DNA from: Flavobacterium hibisci | GTDB lineage: Bacteria > Bacteroidota > Bacteroidia > Flavobacteriales > Flavobacteriaceae | NCBI RefSeq assembly: GCF_020026925.1 | Contig: NZ_JAIQDW010000001.1 | Location: forward strand, 372,001-436,000 | Reading direction: 5' to 3' | DNA length: 64,000 nt | Shown: piece by piece, positions 7,590 to 16,100 of the stretch | Numbering within the stretch: the stretch's first letter is position 1 | Layout: each line of letters opens with the position of its first letter | The notes under the pieces: generated by a model | Databases searched by the model: none | What the model saw: only the letters and a program-made list of their open reading frames with translations | Told to the model about the DNA's origin: nothing | Translations under genes and position numbers: made by a program

Positions 7590-10559
7590 TTAAAATGCTG
7601 CATTTAGACCAAATGAAATGGTTCTGCTTCTAGGATAGCTGAAGTAATCAATTCCAAAAGACTGAATTTCGTTCACTGAAGTCCCAGTGTTTATTTCAGG
7701 GTCATATCCACTGTACTTTGTAATCACAAATAAGTTTTGTCCTGTTACTGAAAGACGTATGTTATCCATTACATTATCCAGTCCAATCATTTTTGGATTT
7801 AAATTATATCCAAGGGTTGCATTATTTAATCTTAAAAAACTTCCATCTTCCAAATATCTGGTAGAAACAGTATTCGAATTAATTGTAGCTTCATCAGAAA
7901 ATTCCGATGCCCTGTCTGTAGTGTTAAAAGAATTTGCAAGCTGACCTCTATTGAACGAAGTCATTGCAACGTGGTTGTAAATTTTATTTCCACCAGCACC
8001 ATTAAAATTTAAACCTAAATCAAAATTTTTATATTTAAAGTTTAGATAAAAAGCATAAATATAATCTGGTAATGCACTTCCTGCCACGATACGATCATCA
8101 TCCTTAATCTCTCCGTCTGGATTTGTATCTTGATATTGGCTACGACCATCAGCACCGATTCCTATGAATTTTTGCATATAAAAAGAACCAATAGAATATC
8201 CATTAAGCGCTCCGTTTATTGTTGCTCCGGATTGACCACCTCCCTGTGCTCCTCCTGTTGTTAATATTTTATAAGGGGAATTTTCTACTTTGTTATCGGT
8301 AAATGATATATTTCCACCAATACTATAGGAGAAATCTTTAGTTTTGTCACTACTATAATCCAAAGCTAATTCAATACCACTATTTTTGATCTCCATATTA
8401 GGAATGTTAGTCCAATACGTTTTTGCAGGCTGAATAGGATCTACAGGTGTCACTTCTAATAAAATACTTTCCGAAATCTTGTTAAAATAGTCAATAGTAC
8501 CTGATAATCTGTTATTGAACAAACTAAAATCCAGACCTACATTGGTTTGTGTTGAAACCTCCCACTGAATATTCGGATTAGCCAGACGGGTAAAAACTGA
8601 ACCATAAGGATATCCACCTAAATCTGTTGCAGAAGGATCTAAAGGATAGGTATTGTTTCCAGAGTTACTTTCTGTATAACTTGCTTTGGTTATTTTAGAA
8701 GGAATTTCCTGGACTCCAGTCTGACCCCAGCTTGATCTTAGTTTTAGGTTATTAACAACTTCAGATCCTTTTAAAAAATCTTCATTTGTAATGTTCCATC
8801 CTAATGCAACAGAAGGGAAGTAACCGTATCTGTTGTTTTTACCAAATTTAGAAGATCCGTCAGCACGCATCGTGGCTGTAAGCATATATTTATTTTCATA
8901 GCCATAATTTACTCTTCCGAAGAAAGACTGAAGCTCATTTTCTACTGCAGATGAATTATGACCTGTAGATTTGACAATTGTCTCTAGCTGATTTTTTGGT
9001 TCTATTCCATTATCGGCAAATCCTTCAAAATTATAGTTCTTTTGATTTACCTGTACTTTCTGGTAGGACTGCCCGGCTAAAATGGTAAAACTGTGAGCCT
9101 TTACGTTGAAATTATAGGTTAAAGTATTTTCATATAAAATATTATTGTTAGTGGTATTGATATTGTTCAAAGTACCATTTTCTTTATCAGCATACAGTGC
9201 GTATGGTATTTGTTGAATGTCTCTTTCAGACATGGAATAATCAACTCCAAGATTGAATTTATAAGTTAATCCTTTTATGAATTCGTAAGAGGGAGCAATA
9301 TTCGCTAAAATACGATTGTTGTTCGTCTCATCAGAGTAAATTCTCTGACTGATTAAAGGATTCAAAACATTGTTACTTAAATTAACATTAGGTTCTCCAT
9401 CAATAGTAATCGCATCTGTAGGATTCATTGTCAGCATATTGCCTACTATGGTTCTGGTATCCGGTCTTGAATTTTCAAGTTTAGTGGCAGTCATATTAAA
9501 AGCAATATTAAGCTTATCATTAAAAGCCTTTTGATTTAAGTTCAAACGTCCTGAATAACGTTTCAAATCACTGTTTTCAAATATTCCCTCTTGATTATCT
9601 ATACCAACAGATGCTGAATAGGTTGACTTGTCGGTTCCTCCACTCATCGATAAATTTAGGTTTTGAGACACTCCTGTTCTGGTTAATTGATCCTGCCAGT
9701 CTGTATTTGCTCCACCGTCTTTTAGTGTTCCGTTTACTGCAGCAACCTGTTTTCTAAACTCATCAGCACTAAATACATCTACTTTATTAGCCAACGTTGA
9801 AAATCCTGTGGTCATCGAAAGGTTAATTTTAGCATTACCTTTCGCACCTTTTTTAGTTGTAATTACAATTACACCATTTGCAGCTCTTGAACCGTAAATA
9901 GCCGCCGCAGATGCGTCTTTAAGAACATCAATACTTTCGATATCCTGAGAATTGATGAAATTCAACGGATTTGAAGCCACACCATTATTCGTATTATCTA
10001 AGGCAAATCCATCCACGACATAAAGCGGCGTTGTTCCTGAGCGTAAACTTCCAACTCCGCGAATAATAATATCCTGGTTAGCGCCCGGCTCGCCACTAGC
10101 TGCAGTAACGTTTACACCGGCAACTTTACCCTGAAGCAATTGTCCTGTATTGGCTATTACCCCTTTATTGAAGTTTTCACTTTTTAGAGAAGAAATTGCC
10201 CCTGTAACATCAGATCTTTTCTGAGAGCCATATCCTACCACTACTACTTCGTTTAAAGCACTAACTTCTTCTGTCATGGATACAGTTAGTTTTTGAGTGC
10301 CTGAATAGGCAACTTCTTTGGTTTTAAACCCAACATAAGAAAAAACTAAAATACCTTCATTTTGCTGTACTTTAATTTTAAAGTTTCCGTCAAAATCTGT
10401 TGTAACGGCTCCTTTTGGTTCTCCTTTAATATACACAGAGACTCCCGGAACAGGGTTCTTTTCAAGATCAGAAACGACAATTCCTGATACTGATTCCTGC
10501 GAATAGGTATGCGACATGCATCCTAAGGCAAGAATTAATAATGCATAAATTTTTTTCAT
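7590..10559 (-). CDS. SusC/RagA-family TonB-dependent outer-membrane transporter
   Basis: This 989-residue protein has a signal peptide (ending about residue 20), a carboxypeptidase-regulatory-like beta-sandwich (about 22-105, SVSGIVVSDLEKNPVPGVSV), a TonB-box-like stretch (NEVVVVGYG), a plug domain (about 115-235, with the SusC signature DVLKDASAAAIYGSRAANGVI) and a 22-strand barrel ending in aromatic RTISFGLNAAF. It imports a ligand captured by the downstream SusD using energy from TonB-ExbBD. It is the first gene of the minus-strand susC-susD-acid phosphatase transcript. Length is typical. The ligand is inferred from the phosphatases around it. Confidence 0.95.
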   Translation of the reverse strand: MKKIYALLILALGCMSHTYSQESVSGIVVSDLEKNPVPGVSVYIKGEPKGAVTTDFDGNFKIKVQQNEGILVFSYVGFKTKEVAYSGTQKLTVSMTEEVSALNEVVVVGYGSQKRSDVTGAISSLKSENFNKGVIANTGQLLQGKVAGVNVTAASGEPGANQDIIIRGVGSLRSGTTPLYVVDGFALDNTNNGVASNPLNFINSQDIESIDVLKDASAAAIYGSRAANGVIVITTKKGAKGNAKINLSMTTGFSTLANKVDVFSADEFRKQVAAVNGTLKDGGANTDWQDQLTRTGVSQNLNLSMSGGTDKSTYSASVGIDNQEGIFENSDLKRYSGRLNLNQKAFNDKLNIAFNMTATKLENSRPDTRTIVGNMLTMNPTDAITIDGEPNVNLSNNVLNPLISQRIYSDETNNNRILANIAPSYEFIKGLTYKFNLGVDYSMSERDIQQIPYALYADKENGTLNNINTTNNNILYENTLTYNFNVKAHSFTILAGQSYQKVQVNQKNYNFEGFADNGIEPKNQLETIVKSTGHNSSAVENELQSFFGRVNYGYENKYMLTATMRADGSSKFGKNNRYGYFPSVALGWNITNEDFLKGSEVVNNLKLRSSWGQTGVQEIPSKITKASYTESNSGNNTYPLDPSATDLGGYPYGSVFTRLANPNIQWEVSTQTNVGLDFSLFNNRLSGTIDYFNKISESILLEVTPVDPIQPAKTYWTNIPNMEIKNSGIELALDYSSDKTKDFSYSIGGNISFTDNKVENSPYKILTTGGAQGGGQSGATINGALNGYSIGSFYMQKFIGIGADGRSQYQDTNPDGEIKDDDRIVAGSALPDYIYAFYLNFKYKNFDLGLNFNGAGGNKIYNHVAMTSFNRGQLANSFNTTDRASEFSDEATINSNTVSTRYLEDGSFLRLNNATLGYNLNPKMIGLDNVMDNIRLSVTGQNLFVITKYSGYDPEINTGTSVNEIQSFGIDYFSYPRSRTISFGLNAAF

Positions 10560-10584
10560 TTAATTAAGTTATTTTATGTTTTGC

Positions 10585-10592
10585 CAAAAGTA
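10585..10592 (-). promoter_or_regulatory. Putative -7 element of the susC operon
   Basis: Read on the minus strand the bases are TACTTTTG, a full match to the Bacteroidota TAnnTTTG -7 element, about 25 bases before the susC start codon. No clear -33 TTTG is visible at the usual distance. Confidence 0.5.
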
Positions 10593-10737
10593 TCGGAACG
10601 ATCTTGCTAACAGGAGGATTTTTGTTTTCTAAAAGCGGACTTTTGGTTCAAATTAGTGCAGAATTAACAGCAAAAAAGGGTATTATTGTTTCTTAACACT
10701 GGGCTAACTTTTTACAAATCCAGCCCTAACAATACTA

Positions 10738-12582
10738 CTAAGCAGAATATTCTTTATACTCCTTCGGACTTTTACCAAAATATTTTTTGAAAGAGCGTCC
10801 AAAGTATTTTGGATCGTTATAACCGCACTCAAAACTCACTTCGGAGATATTCAATTTCTTTGTTTTTAGTAAAAATTCGGCTTTTTGTAATCGAAGTGAC
10901 ATTAGCATATCAGAAGGCGACTGATTCAGGGTTTCTTTAAACAGGCGATAGCATTTAACTCTCGAAATTCCCAATTGATCTACAAGCATTTCTACATTAA
11001 ATGAAGGGTTCTGTAATTCTGCTTTAATAATATCTAACGCTCTTTTTAAAAGTTTTTCATTTGAAGTAACATGGTCACTGTCTTCTGTCAGGATTTCAAA
11101 TATTTTTTCCTGCATTTTGTATTCTCTGAAAGGTTCTTTATTTTGATTAATGAGACTGTCAATCTTCTTTCTAATAAAGGACGAACCCGCAGGTAATTTT
11201 ATATGGGTTTCTATGCCCATTTCCAGTAACTGCTCATCCATTTCATAATTGATATGCTCTGAGATATAAATAATGGGAATTTTTATATTCGGTTTTTGTT
11301 TTAAAAAACTAATAAGTTCTTTCGTAAATGCAGCCTGATAGAAAACCAGAGCTGAAATATCTATTTGTTTTAGTACCGCATTCAAATTAGAAACAGAATT
11401 TTCAAAAATCAGGTTGTAGTTTTCGTTTTCCAATACCTGATTGGCTGCGGGATTATTATACGAATCCCCAAAAACCAAAAGATACTTTTTATCAGAAGAA
11501 AAATCCTGATAATTAAAATTTTTCCATGAAATTGTTTCTTTTATACTCATTCCTGAATCAATAACTTCTACCGGAATGTGCAATGCTATTTGAAATTGTT
11601 CTTCTGAAGAAGGAATAAGTTCGCCTTTCAGGTCCTGCAATAAAACCTGTAAAGCGTTAAAATACGGACTGTAACTCAAAATGTTGTTCCAATTGTTTTT
11701 CAGTATAATACTATCTGAAGCAACCTTAATTTTCAATAAATTATCACTCAAAGCAATAACAACACGCAAGGCGCTGTTCTGATCCGAATATTTACAGAAA
11801 TCATTAAAAAAATACTGTAATGACAATTTTAACCTTAGTACATCTGTTTCAGCGAAGAAAGTAGTATTTTCTATTTCGCAATTAAAATTTACCTGATTTT
11901 CCTGCAGATCCTTTTTTAGTTTTTCAACATTGTTTTTTAAGACAGGAAAAAGATCAATGACTGTTTTTTTTATTGGGCCAAGATCTTTAATATGTTCAAG
12001 GTAATTCCATTCAGATATCAGGTTCACCAGTTTTCCTGATTGAAAAAGTAAATCCTTTTGGAGTCCATTATCCTGCTTAAAAGAACTGGAAATTTCAATT
12101 ATTTTTGTTATTGGTTCCTGAAATTCGGCCAGCATATAAGTCTTGAACTTTTCAATTTCAAAATTCTGGTTTTTAAAATTGCTGTGAAGAATCAGGAGTT
12201 TTTCTTTTTGCTCTATTATCTCTCTGTTTTTCTGATCAAGTTCAGCATTAATTTCTTGAAGGTTTTTTTTCTGCTTTTCAATCACATGTGTACGTACTTT
12301 TACAAGTTCCTCAAGGTATTTTTGCTGGCTAAGGATCATTTTATTTTTTAAATAAACGATGACCATACAGATTAGCACTATAAATCCTGAGAACAGGATA
12401 TAAAATAATACAGACTGGGAAAATGCTTCGGCAGCAATCCAGGATCCGCCCTCTTTATCACTTTCGATAATAAGTATTGAATTATTAGATAAGCCCTGAT
12501 TTGTGGTAGAATTTTGAAATTTTATGTGTTGTCCAAATGAATATGCTGTGAAAATGTAAAATAAAAATTGTGTCCGGATCAT
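10738..12582 (-). CDS. AraC-family regulator: collapsed, phosphorelay-dead relative of a hybrid two-component system
   Basis: At 614 residues this is about half the usual length of a PUL-type hybrid two-component regulator. After a signal peptide (MIRTQFLFYIF...FGQ) comes the opening of the first Reg_prop repeat (TTNQGLSNNSILIIESDKEG, SWIAAE). The sequence then jumps at about residue 50 (near 12435) straight to the membrane helix that normally follows the propellers and Y_Y_Y domain. A coiled coil follows. The HisKA position reads LAEFQEPI where SHELRTPL is expected, with no His; the ATPase lobe has no glycine boxes; and the receiver position reads SALVFYQAAF with no Asp. Only the C-terminal AraC HTH (about residues 510-614, GISRVKCYRLFKE, FGRSFKKYFGKSPKEY) is intact. 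I chose the start at the signal peptide rather than ten codons earlier. It lies 178 bases before susC and probably regulates it. Confidence 0.85.
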   Translation of the reverse strand: MIRTQFLFYIFTAYSFGQHIKFQNSTTNQGLSNNSILIIESDKEGGSWIAAEAFSQSVLFYILFSGFIVLICMVIVYLKNKMILSQQKYLEELVKVRTHVIEKQKKNLQEINAELDQKNREIIEQKEKLLILHSNFKNQNFEIEKFKTYMLAEFQEPITKIIEISSSFKQDNGLQKDLLFQSGKLVNLISEWNYLEHIKDLGPIKKTVIDLFPVLKNNVEKLKKDLQENQVNFNCEIENTTFFAETDVLRLKLSLQYFFNDFCKYSDQNSALRVVIALSDNLLKIKVASDSIILKNNWNNILSYSPYFNALQVLLQDLKGELIPSSEEQFQIALHIPVEVIDSGMSIKETISWKNFNYQDFSSDKKYLLVFGDSYNNPAANQVLENENYNLIFENSVSNLNAVLKQIDISALVFYQAAFTKELISFLKQKPNIKIPIIYISEHINYEMDEQLLEMGIETHIKLPAGSSFIRKKIDSLINQNKEPFREYKMQEKIFEILTEDSDHVTSNEKLLKRALDIIKAELQNPSFNVEMLVDQLGISRVKCYRLFKETLNQSPSDMLMSLRLQKAEFLLKTKKLNISEVSFECGYNDPKYFGRSFKKYFGKSPKEYKEYSA

Positions 12583-12701
12583 TAATTTGTTTTTTAACTC
12601 GCAAGGATACAACCGTAACTTTATTTAAACATAAACGGGATGTTAAGTTAAAGCAGATAGACTTTATGTTTTTTTGAAAAAAGACAACTATCTATATAAA
12701 A

Positions 12702-12748
12702 AAATGATAAAACCTGTAAGTCATTGAGATTTACAGGTTTTATCATTT
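12702..12748 (-). terminator. Terminator of the first DUF892 gene
   Basis: Two 18-base arms (12702-12719 and 12731-12748) are perfect reverse complements around an 11-base loop, ending in A/T-rich tails. It lies 25 bases past the stop codon of the minus-strand DUF892 gene. The core ACCTGTA is echoed in the terminator of the second DUF892 gene. Confidence 0.8.
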
Positions 12749-12772
12749 CAGACATTCTGTTGAGCAGACAGA

Positions 12773-13378
12773 TTATTCTTCGCCTTTTATATCTTCATCC
12801 TCTGAAGCATCAAAATTAATGGTATTGTAAGCAGCCTCTGTCAGAATTGTATCTGCATCTTTTTCTTCTTCTAATGTCTGTTGTAATAAAGCTGCGGCTT
12901 CTTCTTCATTTAATGTCAAAGCAAATGCGGCAAGAGTGCCGTAAGAAGCAATTTCATAATGTTCGATTTTTTGCGAAGCACTGATGATTCCTGCATCGCG
13001 AACCGCTCCTTCTTGTGTTTCCTCCATTATACTTTCACCCTCTTTTATCAGACCTTCCATCGCATCACATTTTTTTGCGGAGGCTTTTTCTCCTAAAATT
13101 TCAAAAACCTGCTCCAGTCTTTCAACTTGTCCTTCAGTAACAGTTAAGTGTTCATTTATAGCTGTAATAAGATTTTCTGAAGTAGCATTTTTAGCCATTT
13201 TTGGAAGTGCTTTTGTTAAAGCTTTCTCAGCCCAGTAAATATCTTTTAATGAATCTATAAATAATTCTCTTAATCCTTCTGCAGCATCAGATTTAGCTTT
13301 TATCGTTCTGCCTTTCGACTCGGTTTGTTTTGCAGGTGTTTTTTTTGTACTTGGTTTTTTTGTTTCTGTAGTTTTCAT
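12773..13378 (-). CDS. DUF892 (YciE/YciF-type) ferritin-like protein, copy 1
   Basis: This 201-residue protein has a basic N-terminal tail of about 30 residues (KKPSTKKTPAKQ...) followed by a four-helix ferritin-like DUF892 domain. Landmarks are LRELFIDSLKDIYWAEKALTKALPKMAKNA, the core glutamate/histidine pattern KIEHYEIASYGTLAAFA, and the closing EEEKDADTILTEAAYN. Enterobacterial YciE/YciF are stress-induced and structurally ferritin-like, but their activity is not settled. The paralogue at 48621-49277 is nearly the same through the core. Both genes have the same promoter layout (TCTGTAAA, 20 bases, TAAATTTG) and related terminators, so they are probably co-regulated. The tail is rich in lysine, as in DNA-binding H1-like proteins. 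Confidence 0.92.
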   Translation of the reverse strand: MKTTETKKPSTKKTPAKQTESKGRTIKAKSDAAEGLRELFIDSLKDIYWAEKALTKALPKMAKNATSENLITAINEHLTVTEGQVERLEQVFEILGEKASAKKCDAMEGLIKEGESIMEETQEGAVRDAGIISASQKIEHYEIASYGTLAAFALTLNEEEAAALLQQTLEEEKDADTILTEAAYNTINFDASEDEDIKGEE

Positions 13379-13406
13379 AATATTATTTTTTTGAGATTAA
13401 TATTTC

Positions 13407-13442
13407 CAAATTTAGAATTCAAACTCTCTTTCTTTTTACAGA
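13407..13442 (-). promoter_or_regulatory. Promoter of DUF892 copy 1 (TRTAAR-N20-TAnnTTTR class)
   Basis: On the minus strand TCTGTAAA (13442-13435) is followed by 20 bases and TAAATTTG (13414-13407), 29 bases before the start codon. Both boxes and the spacing are identical to those of the second DUF892 gene. The upstream box is not the usual -33 TTTG. Confidence 0.65.
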
Positions 13443-13548
13443 ATTTTACTCTTTGATTACAAAATGTGCATTTGTAATTAATTGTTAATCAGTTAGATGT
13501 TTTTATTTAAACAATGAAAGCTTATTTATGGCTGATCGATATAACGAT

Positions 13549-13613
13549 TTAGAACAAACTATGAACAATTCAGAACATTTGTAGCATGGAGATTAGTGAA
13601 ACTCCTATATTTG
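13549..13613 (+). promoter_or_regulatory. Putative LytTR operator and promoter of the kinase-regulator operon
   Basis: The 32-base site at 13549-13580 holds three GAACA direct repeats spaced 11 and 10 bases apart (TTAGAACAAA, TATGAACAAT, TCAGAACATTT). A perfect -7 element, TATATTTG, follows at 13606-13613. The same site (TTAGAACAAA, 10 bases, TTCAGAACATTT) recurs at 16007-16038 with almost the same distance to its -7 element. LytTR regulators bind pairs of short direct repeats about two helical turns apart, and the operon encodes a LytTR regulator, so autoregulation is likely. Confidence 0.6.
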
Positions 13614-13654
13614 AATGGTAGAACAATAATTCATTTTTCTAAATTTGTTAATCG

Positions 13655-15361
13655 GTGAGATTTTATTACAGCATTTTTCTGATTTGTTTATGCTTTTTTT
13701 GTTTTGGTCAAAATTCTTTTCAGTCACTGAAACAGGATCTTGAGCAGAAAATAGTGTATTCTGATTTCAAAAATGCATTAGCCATCATAAACAACAATAG
13801 AGAATATTTTAGTGATTTGGAAAAAAATGAGCTCGATGTCATAAAAACAAAAATCCTGACAGAATTTGGCCTTTATGATGAAGCCTTTAAACTTTCTCAA
13901 AATCTTTTAGCTGATTCTGAAATTACAGAAGAGCAAAAACTAAAAATTCATGTCGAAAGGGCGCTTATTTACGAAATTAATGATGCTGGCAAATCCTGTT
14001 TGTCAGAATTAAAAAAAGCGGAAGAAATACTTTTAAAACACCCTGAATTTAAAGTTAAAAACTACACTAATTTCCTTATCCGAAAATCTTCTTATTACAG
14101 GGTCAATGGTTTTTCAAAAAAAGCATATGGACTTGCACTTCAGGCAAAAAAATATGCTGAATCTATCCACGATAAAGTAAACATGCCTGTTGTGGAACTC
14201 ATCTTGGGACTTGGTAACCGAAAAAAAAATCCTGAAGCAGAATTAATGCATTACAATCGTGCGCTTTATTTGTACAAGCAATTAAATCATTATGAGGCGA
14301 TTATTTCAATGTATAGCAATTTGAGTCGTTTTTATTTTGTGCGACATGATTACAAAAAAGCTACTATATATATAGATTCTGCTATTGTAATCTCATCAAA
14401 ATCAAATGTTTTAGATTATAAAGCCAATGTTTTTAAAACCAAGAGCGAAATTCTGGAAAAGCAAAACAATGCTGATTCAGCTTTATATTATTATAAAATT
14501 GCTTCAGAATTGTACAAAAAATATAATAACGAACAACGTGATATTAAAATCAAAGAACTTGAAACAGCATATAATTTTGCTAAAGAGAAGTCTGAAAAGC
14601 AATTGCTTCAAAAAGATATCAAAAGTACAAGAATACTAAATACAACACTTTTTATTTCGATTCTTGTTTTAGCTTTTTTTACCTGGAAGATTAAGAAAAA
14701 TGAAAGAAAAATCGAAATCCAGAAACAAAAAATATCTGAAAACAATGTTGCTTTAAAAGCTAATGTAGAAGAGAAACAATTTCTTGTTCAGGAATTGAAT
14801 CACCGCGTAAAAAATAACCTTGCAGTGATTTTAAGTCTGATTGATTTCCAGAAAGATCAGTCAAAAAATAAAAATTACAAAACAATATTTGACGATCTGC
14901 ACCAGCGTATTAAAACAATAACTATTGCTCACGAATTTTATTCGTATAGTGTGAATCATAAAGATAATGATCTGATTGAAGCATCAGATTACATCAATAA
15001 AATTATTGAATCACATCAAAATAGTGCATTAAGACCTTTCATTTATAGTAATGATATCCAACCGGTTTATTTTAATGTTGATAAAATTCTCTCTCTTGGA
15101 TTGCTCTTGAATGAATTAGTTACAAATTCTATAAAACATGCTCAATCAGGACATGAACAGCTTGTTATACATCTTGAGCTTGTAAAAACAAACAATGAAA
15201 TTGAATTAAACTATTCAGATAATGGAGCAGTTTTCTGCTTTGAGAACAACCACAGCTCTTTAGGGCTTTTAATTATTGAAGGGATGGTGAAACAGTTAAA
15301 AGGAAATTATACAAGAGAAAATGCAAATTATAAAATAGTATTTCCCTATGTCAGAGTATAA
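13655..15361 (+). CDS. TPR-containing sensor histidine kinase (HisKA_2 type)
   Basis: This 568-residue protein starts with GTG and a signal peptide (ending near CFFCFGQ). Residues about 20-320 are periplasmic TPR-like helices (NMPVVELILGLGNRKKNPEAEL, SNLSRFYFVRHDYKKATIYIDSA). One membrane helix (TTLFISILVLAFFTW) and a coiled coil follow. The DHp segment reads ELNHRVKNNLAVILSLIDFQ with phospho-acceptor His383, of the HisKA_2 class usually paired with LytTR regulators. The ATPase domain has LLLNELVTNSIKHA and a short SDNGAVF box. The stop codon overlaps the next gene, a LytTR regulator, by 14 bases, so the two are translationally coupled partners. The signal sensed is unknown. Confidence 0.88.
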   Translation: MRFYYSIFLICLCFFCFGQNSFQSLKQDLEQKIVYSDFKNALAIINNNREYFSDLEKNELDVIKTKILTEFGLYDEAFKLSQNLLADSEITEEQKLKIHVERALIYEINDAGKSCLSELKKAEEILLKHPEFKVKNYTNFLIRKSSYYRVNGFSKKAYGLALQAKKYAESIHDKVNMPVVELILGLGNRKKNPEAELMHYNRALYLYKQLNHYEAIISMYSNLSRFYFVRHDYKKATIYIDSAIVISSKSNVLDYKANVFKTKSEILEKQNNADSALYYYKIASELYKKYNNEQRDIKIKELETAYNFAKEKSEKQLLQKDIKSTRILNTTLFISILVLAFFTWKIKKNERKIEIQKQKISENNVALKANVEEKQFLVQELNHRVKNNLAVILSLIDFQKDQSKNKNYKTIFDDLHQRIKTITIAHEFYSYSVNHKDNDLIEASDYINKIIESHQNSALRPFIYSNDIQPVYFNVDKILSLGLLLNELVTNSIKHAQSGHEQLVIHLELVKTNNEIELNYSDNGAVFCFENNHSSLGLLIIEGMVKQLKGNYTRENANYKIVFPYVRV

Positions 15362-15998
15362 ATGCAGAATATTAATTGTAGAAGACGAAGTTTTAATAGC
15401 ATTCTCATTAAAGAAAATGCTGGATAAAGATTTCATTTCCGAAATTGTCCATGACTTTGAAGAAGCTAAAATGCTCTTGTCACATAAACCGTTTGATCTG
15501 GTTCTCATAGATATTTCCCTTTCAGGAGACAAAACGGGCCTTGATTTAGCAAATTTTATTAATAATAATATTTCTATTCCTTTTATTTTTACTACCGCAC
15601 TGACTGATCCCGGTACTCTTGAAAAAATAACGAATCTCAAGCCATCAGCCTATCTTTCTAAACCAGTTGACAGTGTTAACCTGATTACTGCGATAAAGCT
15701 TGCTTTAACAAATGACGATATAATTTTTAAAATTGAACTTGGGAAACAGATCTATTATTTTCAGTCTAAAGATTTTCTCTTTGCTGAAGCAGATCATGTG
15801 TATGTTGAAATACATTTAAAGTCAGGTAAAAACCAGATTCTACGAACAACAATGACCTATCTGGAGGAAGTTTTTCCTTCTAAACATTTCAAAAGAATTA
15901 ACCGCAGTGTGGGTGTAAATCCGTATCATATTTCAAAAATTGTAAATGATAAGCTGTTTATAGAAGACAAGATTTTTAAAATATCCAAAAAGTTTTAA
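15348..15998 (+). CDS. LytTR-family response regulator
   Basis: The 216-residue protein has an N-terminal receiver domain (about 1-115) with acidic pocket VEDE, phospho-acceptor Asp55 in LVLIDISLSG, and the conserved Lys in YLSKPVD. A LytTR DNA-binding domain follows (about 120-216), with DFLFAEADHVYVEIHL, ILRTTMTYLEEVFPSKHFKRINRSVGVNPYHI. It is the output partner of the overlapping kinase. Two matched GAACA direct-repeat sites, one before the kinase and one just after this gene, are the best candidates for its targets. It would then control its own operon and the phospholipase-like gene at 16101. Confidence 0.92.
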   Translation: MSEYKCRILIVEDEVLIAFSLKKMLDKDFISEIVHDFEEAKMLLSHKPFDLVLIDISLSGDKTGLDLANFINNNISIPFIFTTALTDPGTLEKITNLKPSAYLSKPVDSVNLITAIKLALTNDDIIFKIELGKQIYYFQSKDFLFAEADHVYVEIHLKSGKNQILRTTMTYLEEVFPSKHFKRINRSVGVNPYHISKIVNDKLFIEDKIFKISKKF

Positions 15999-16006
15999 GC
16001 GATGTT

Positions 16007-16071
16007 TTAGAACAAAGAAATGAGGTTTCAGAACATTTTTTAAAAGATTAGATCAGAAGTTATTAGTTTTA
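16007..16071 (+). promoter_or_regulatory. Second putative LytTR operator, upstream of the PI-PLC-like gene
   Basis: Bases 16007-16038 repeat the site upstream of the kinase: TTAGAACAAA, ten bases, TTCAGAACATTT. A near-match -7 element, TAGTTTTA, lies at 16064-16071, 25 bases downstream of the site against 26 bases at the first copy. The conserved layout argues for a functional promoter activated by the same regulator. Confidence 0.6.
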
Positions 16072-16100
16072 AACTTACAAATAAAACTAAACTAAGACTT

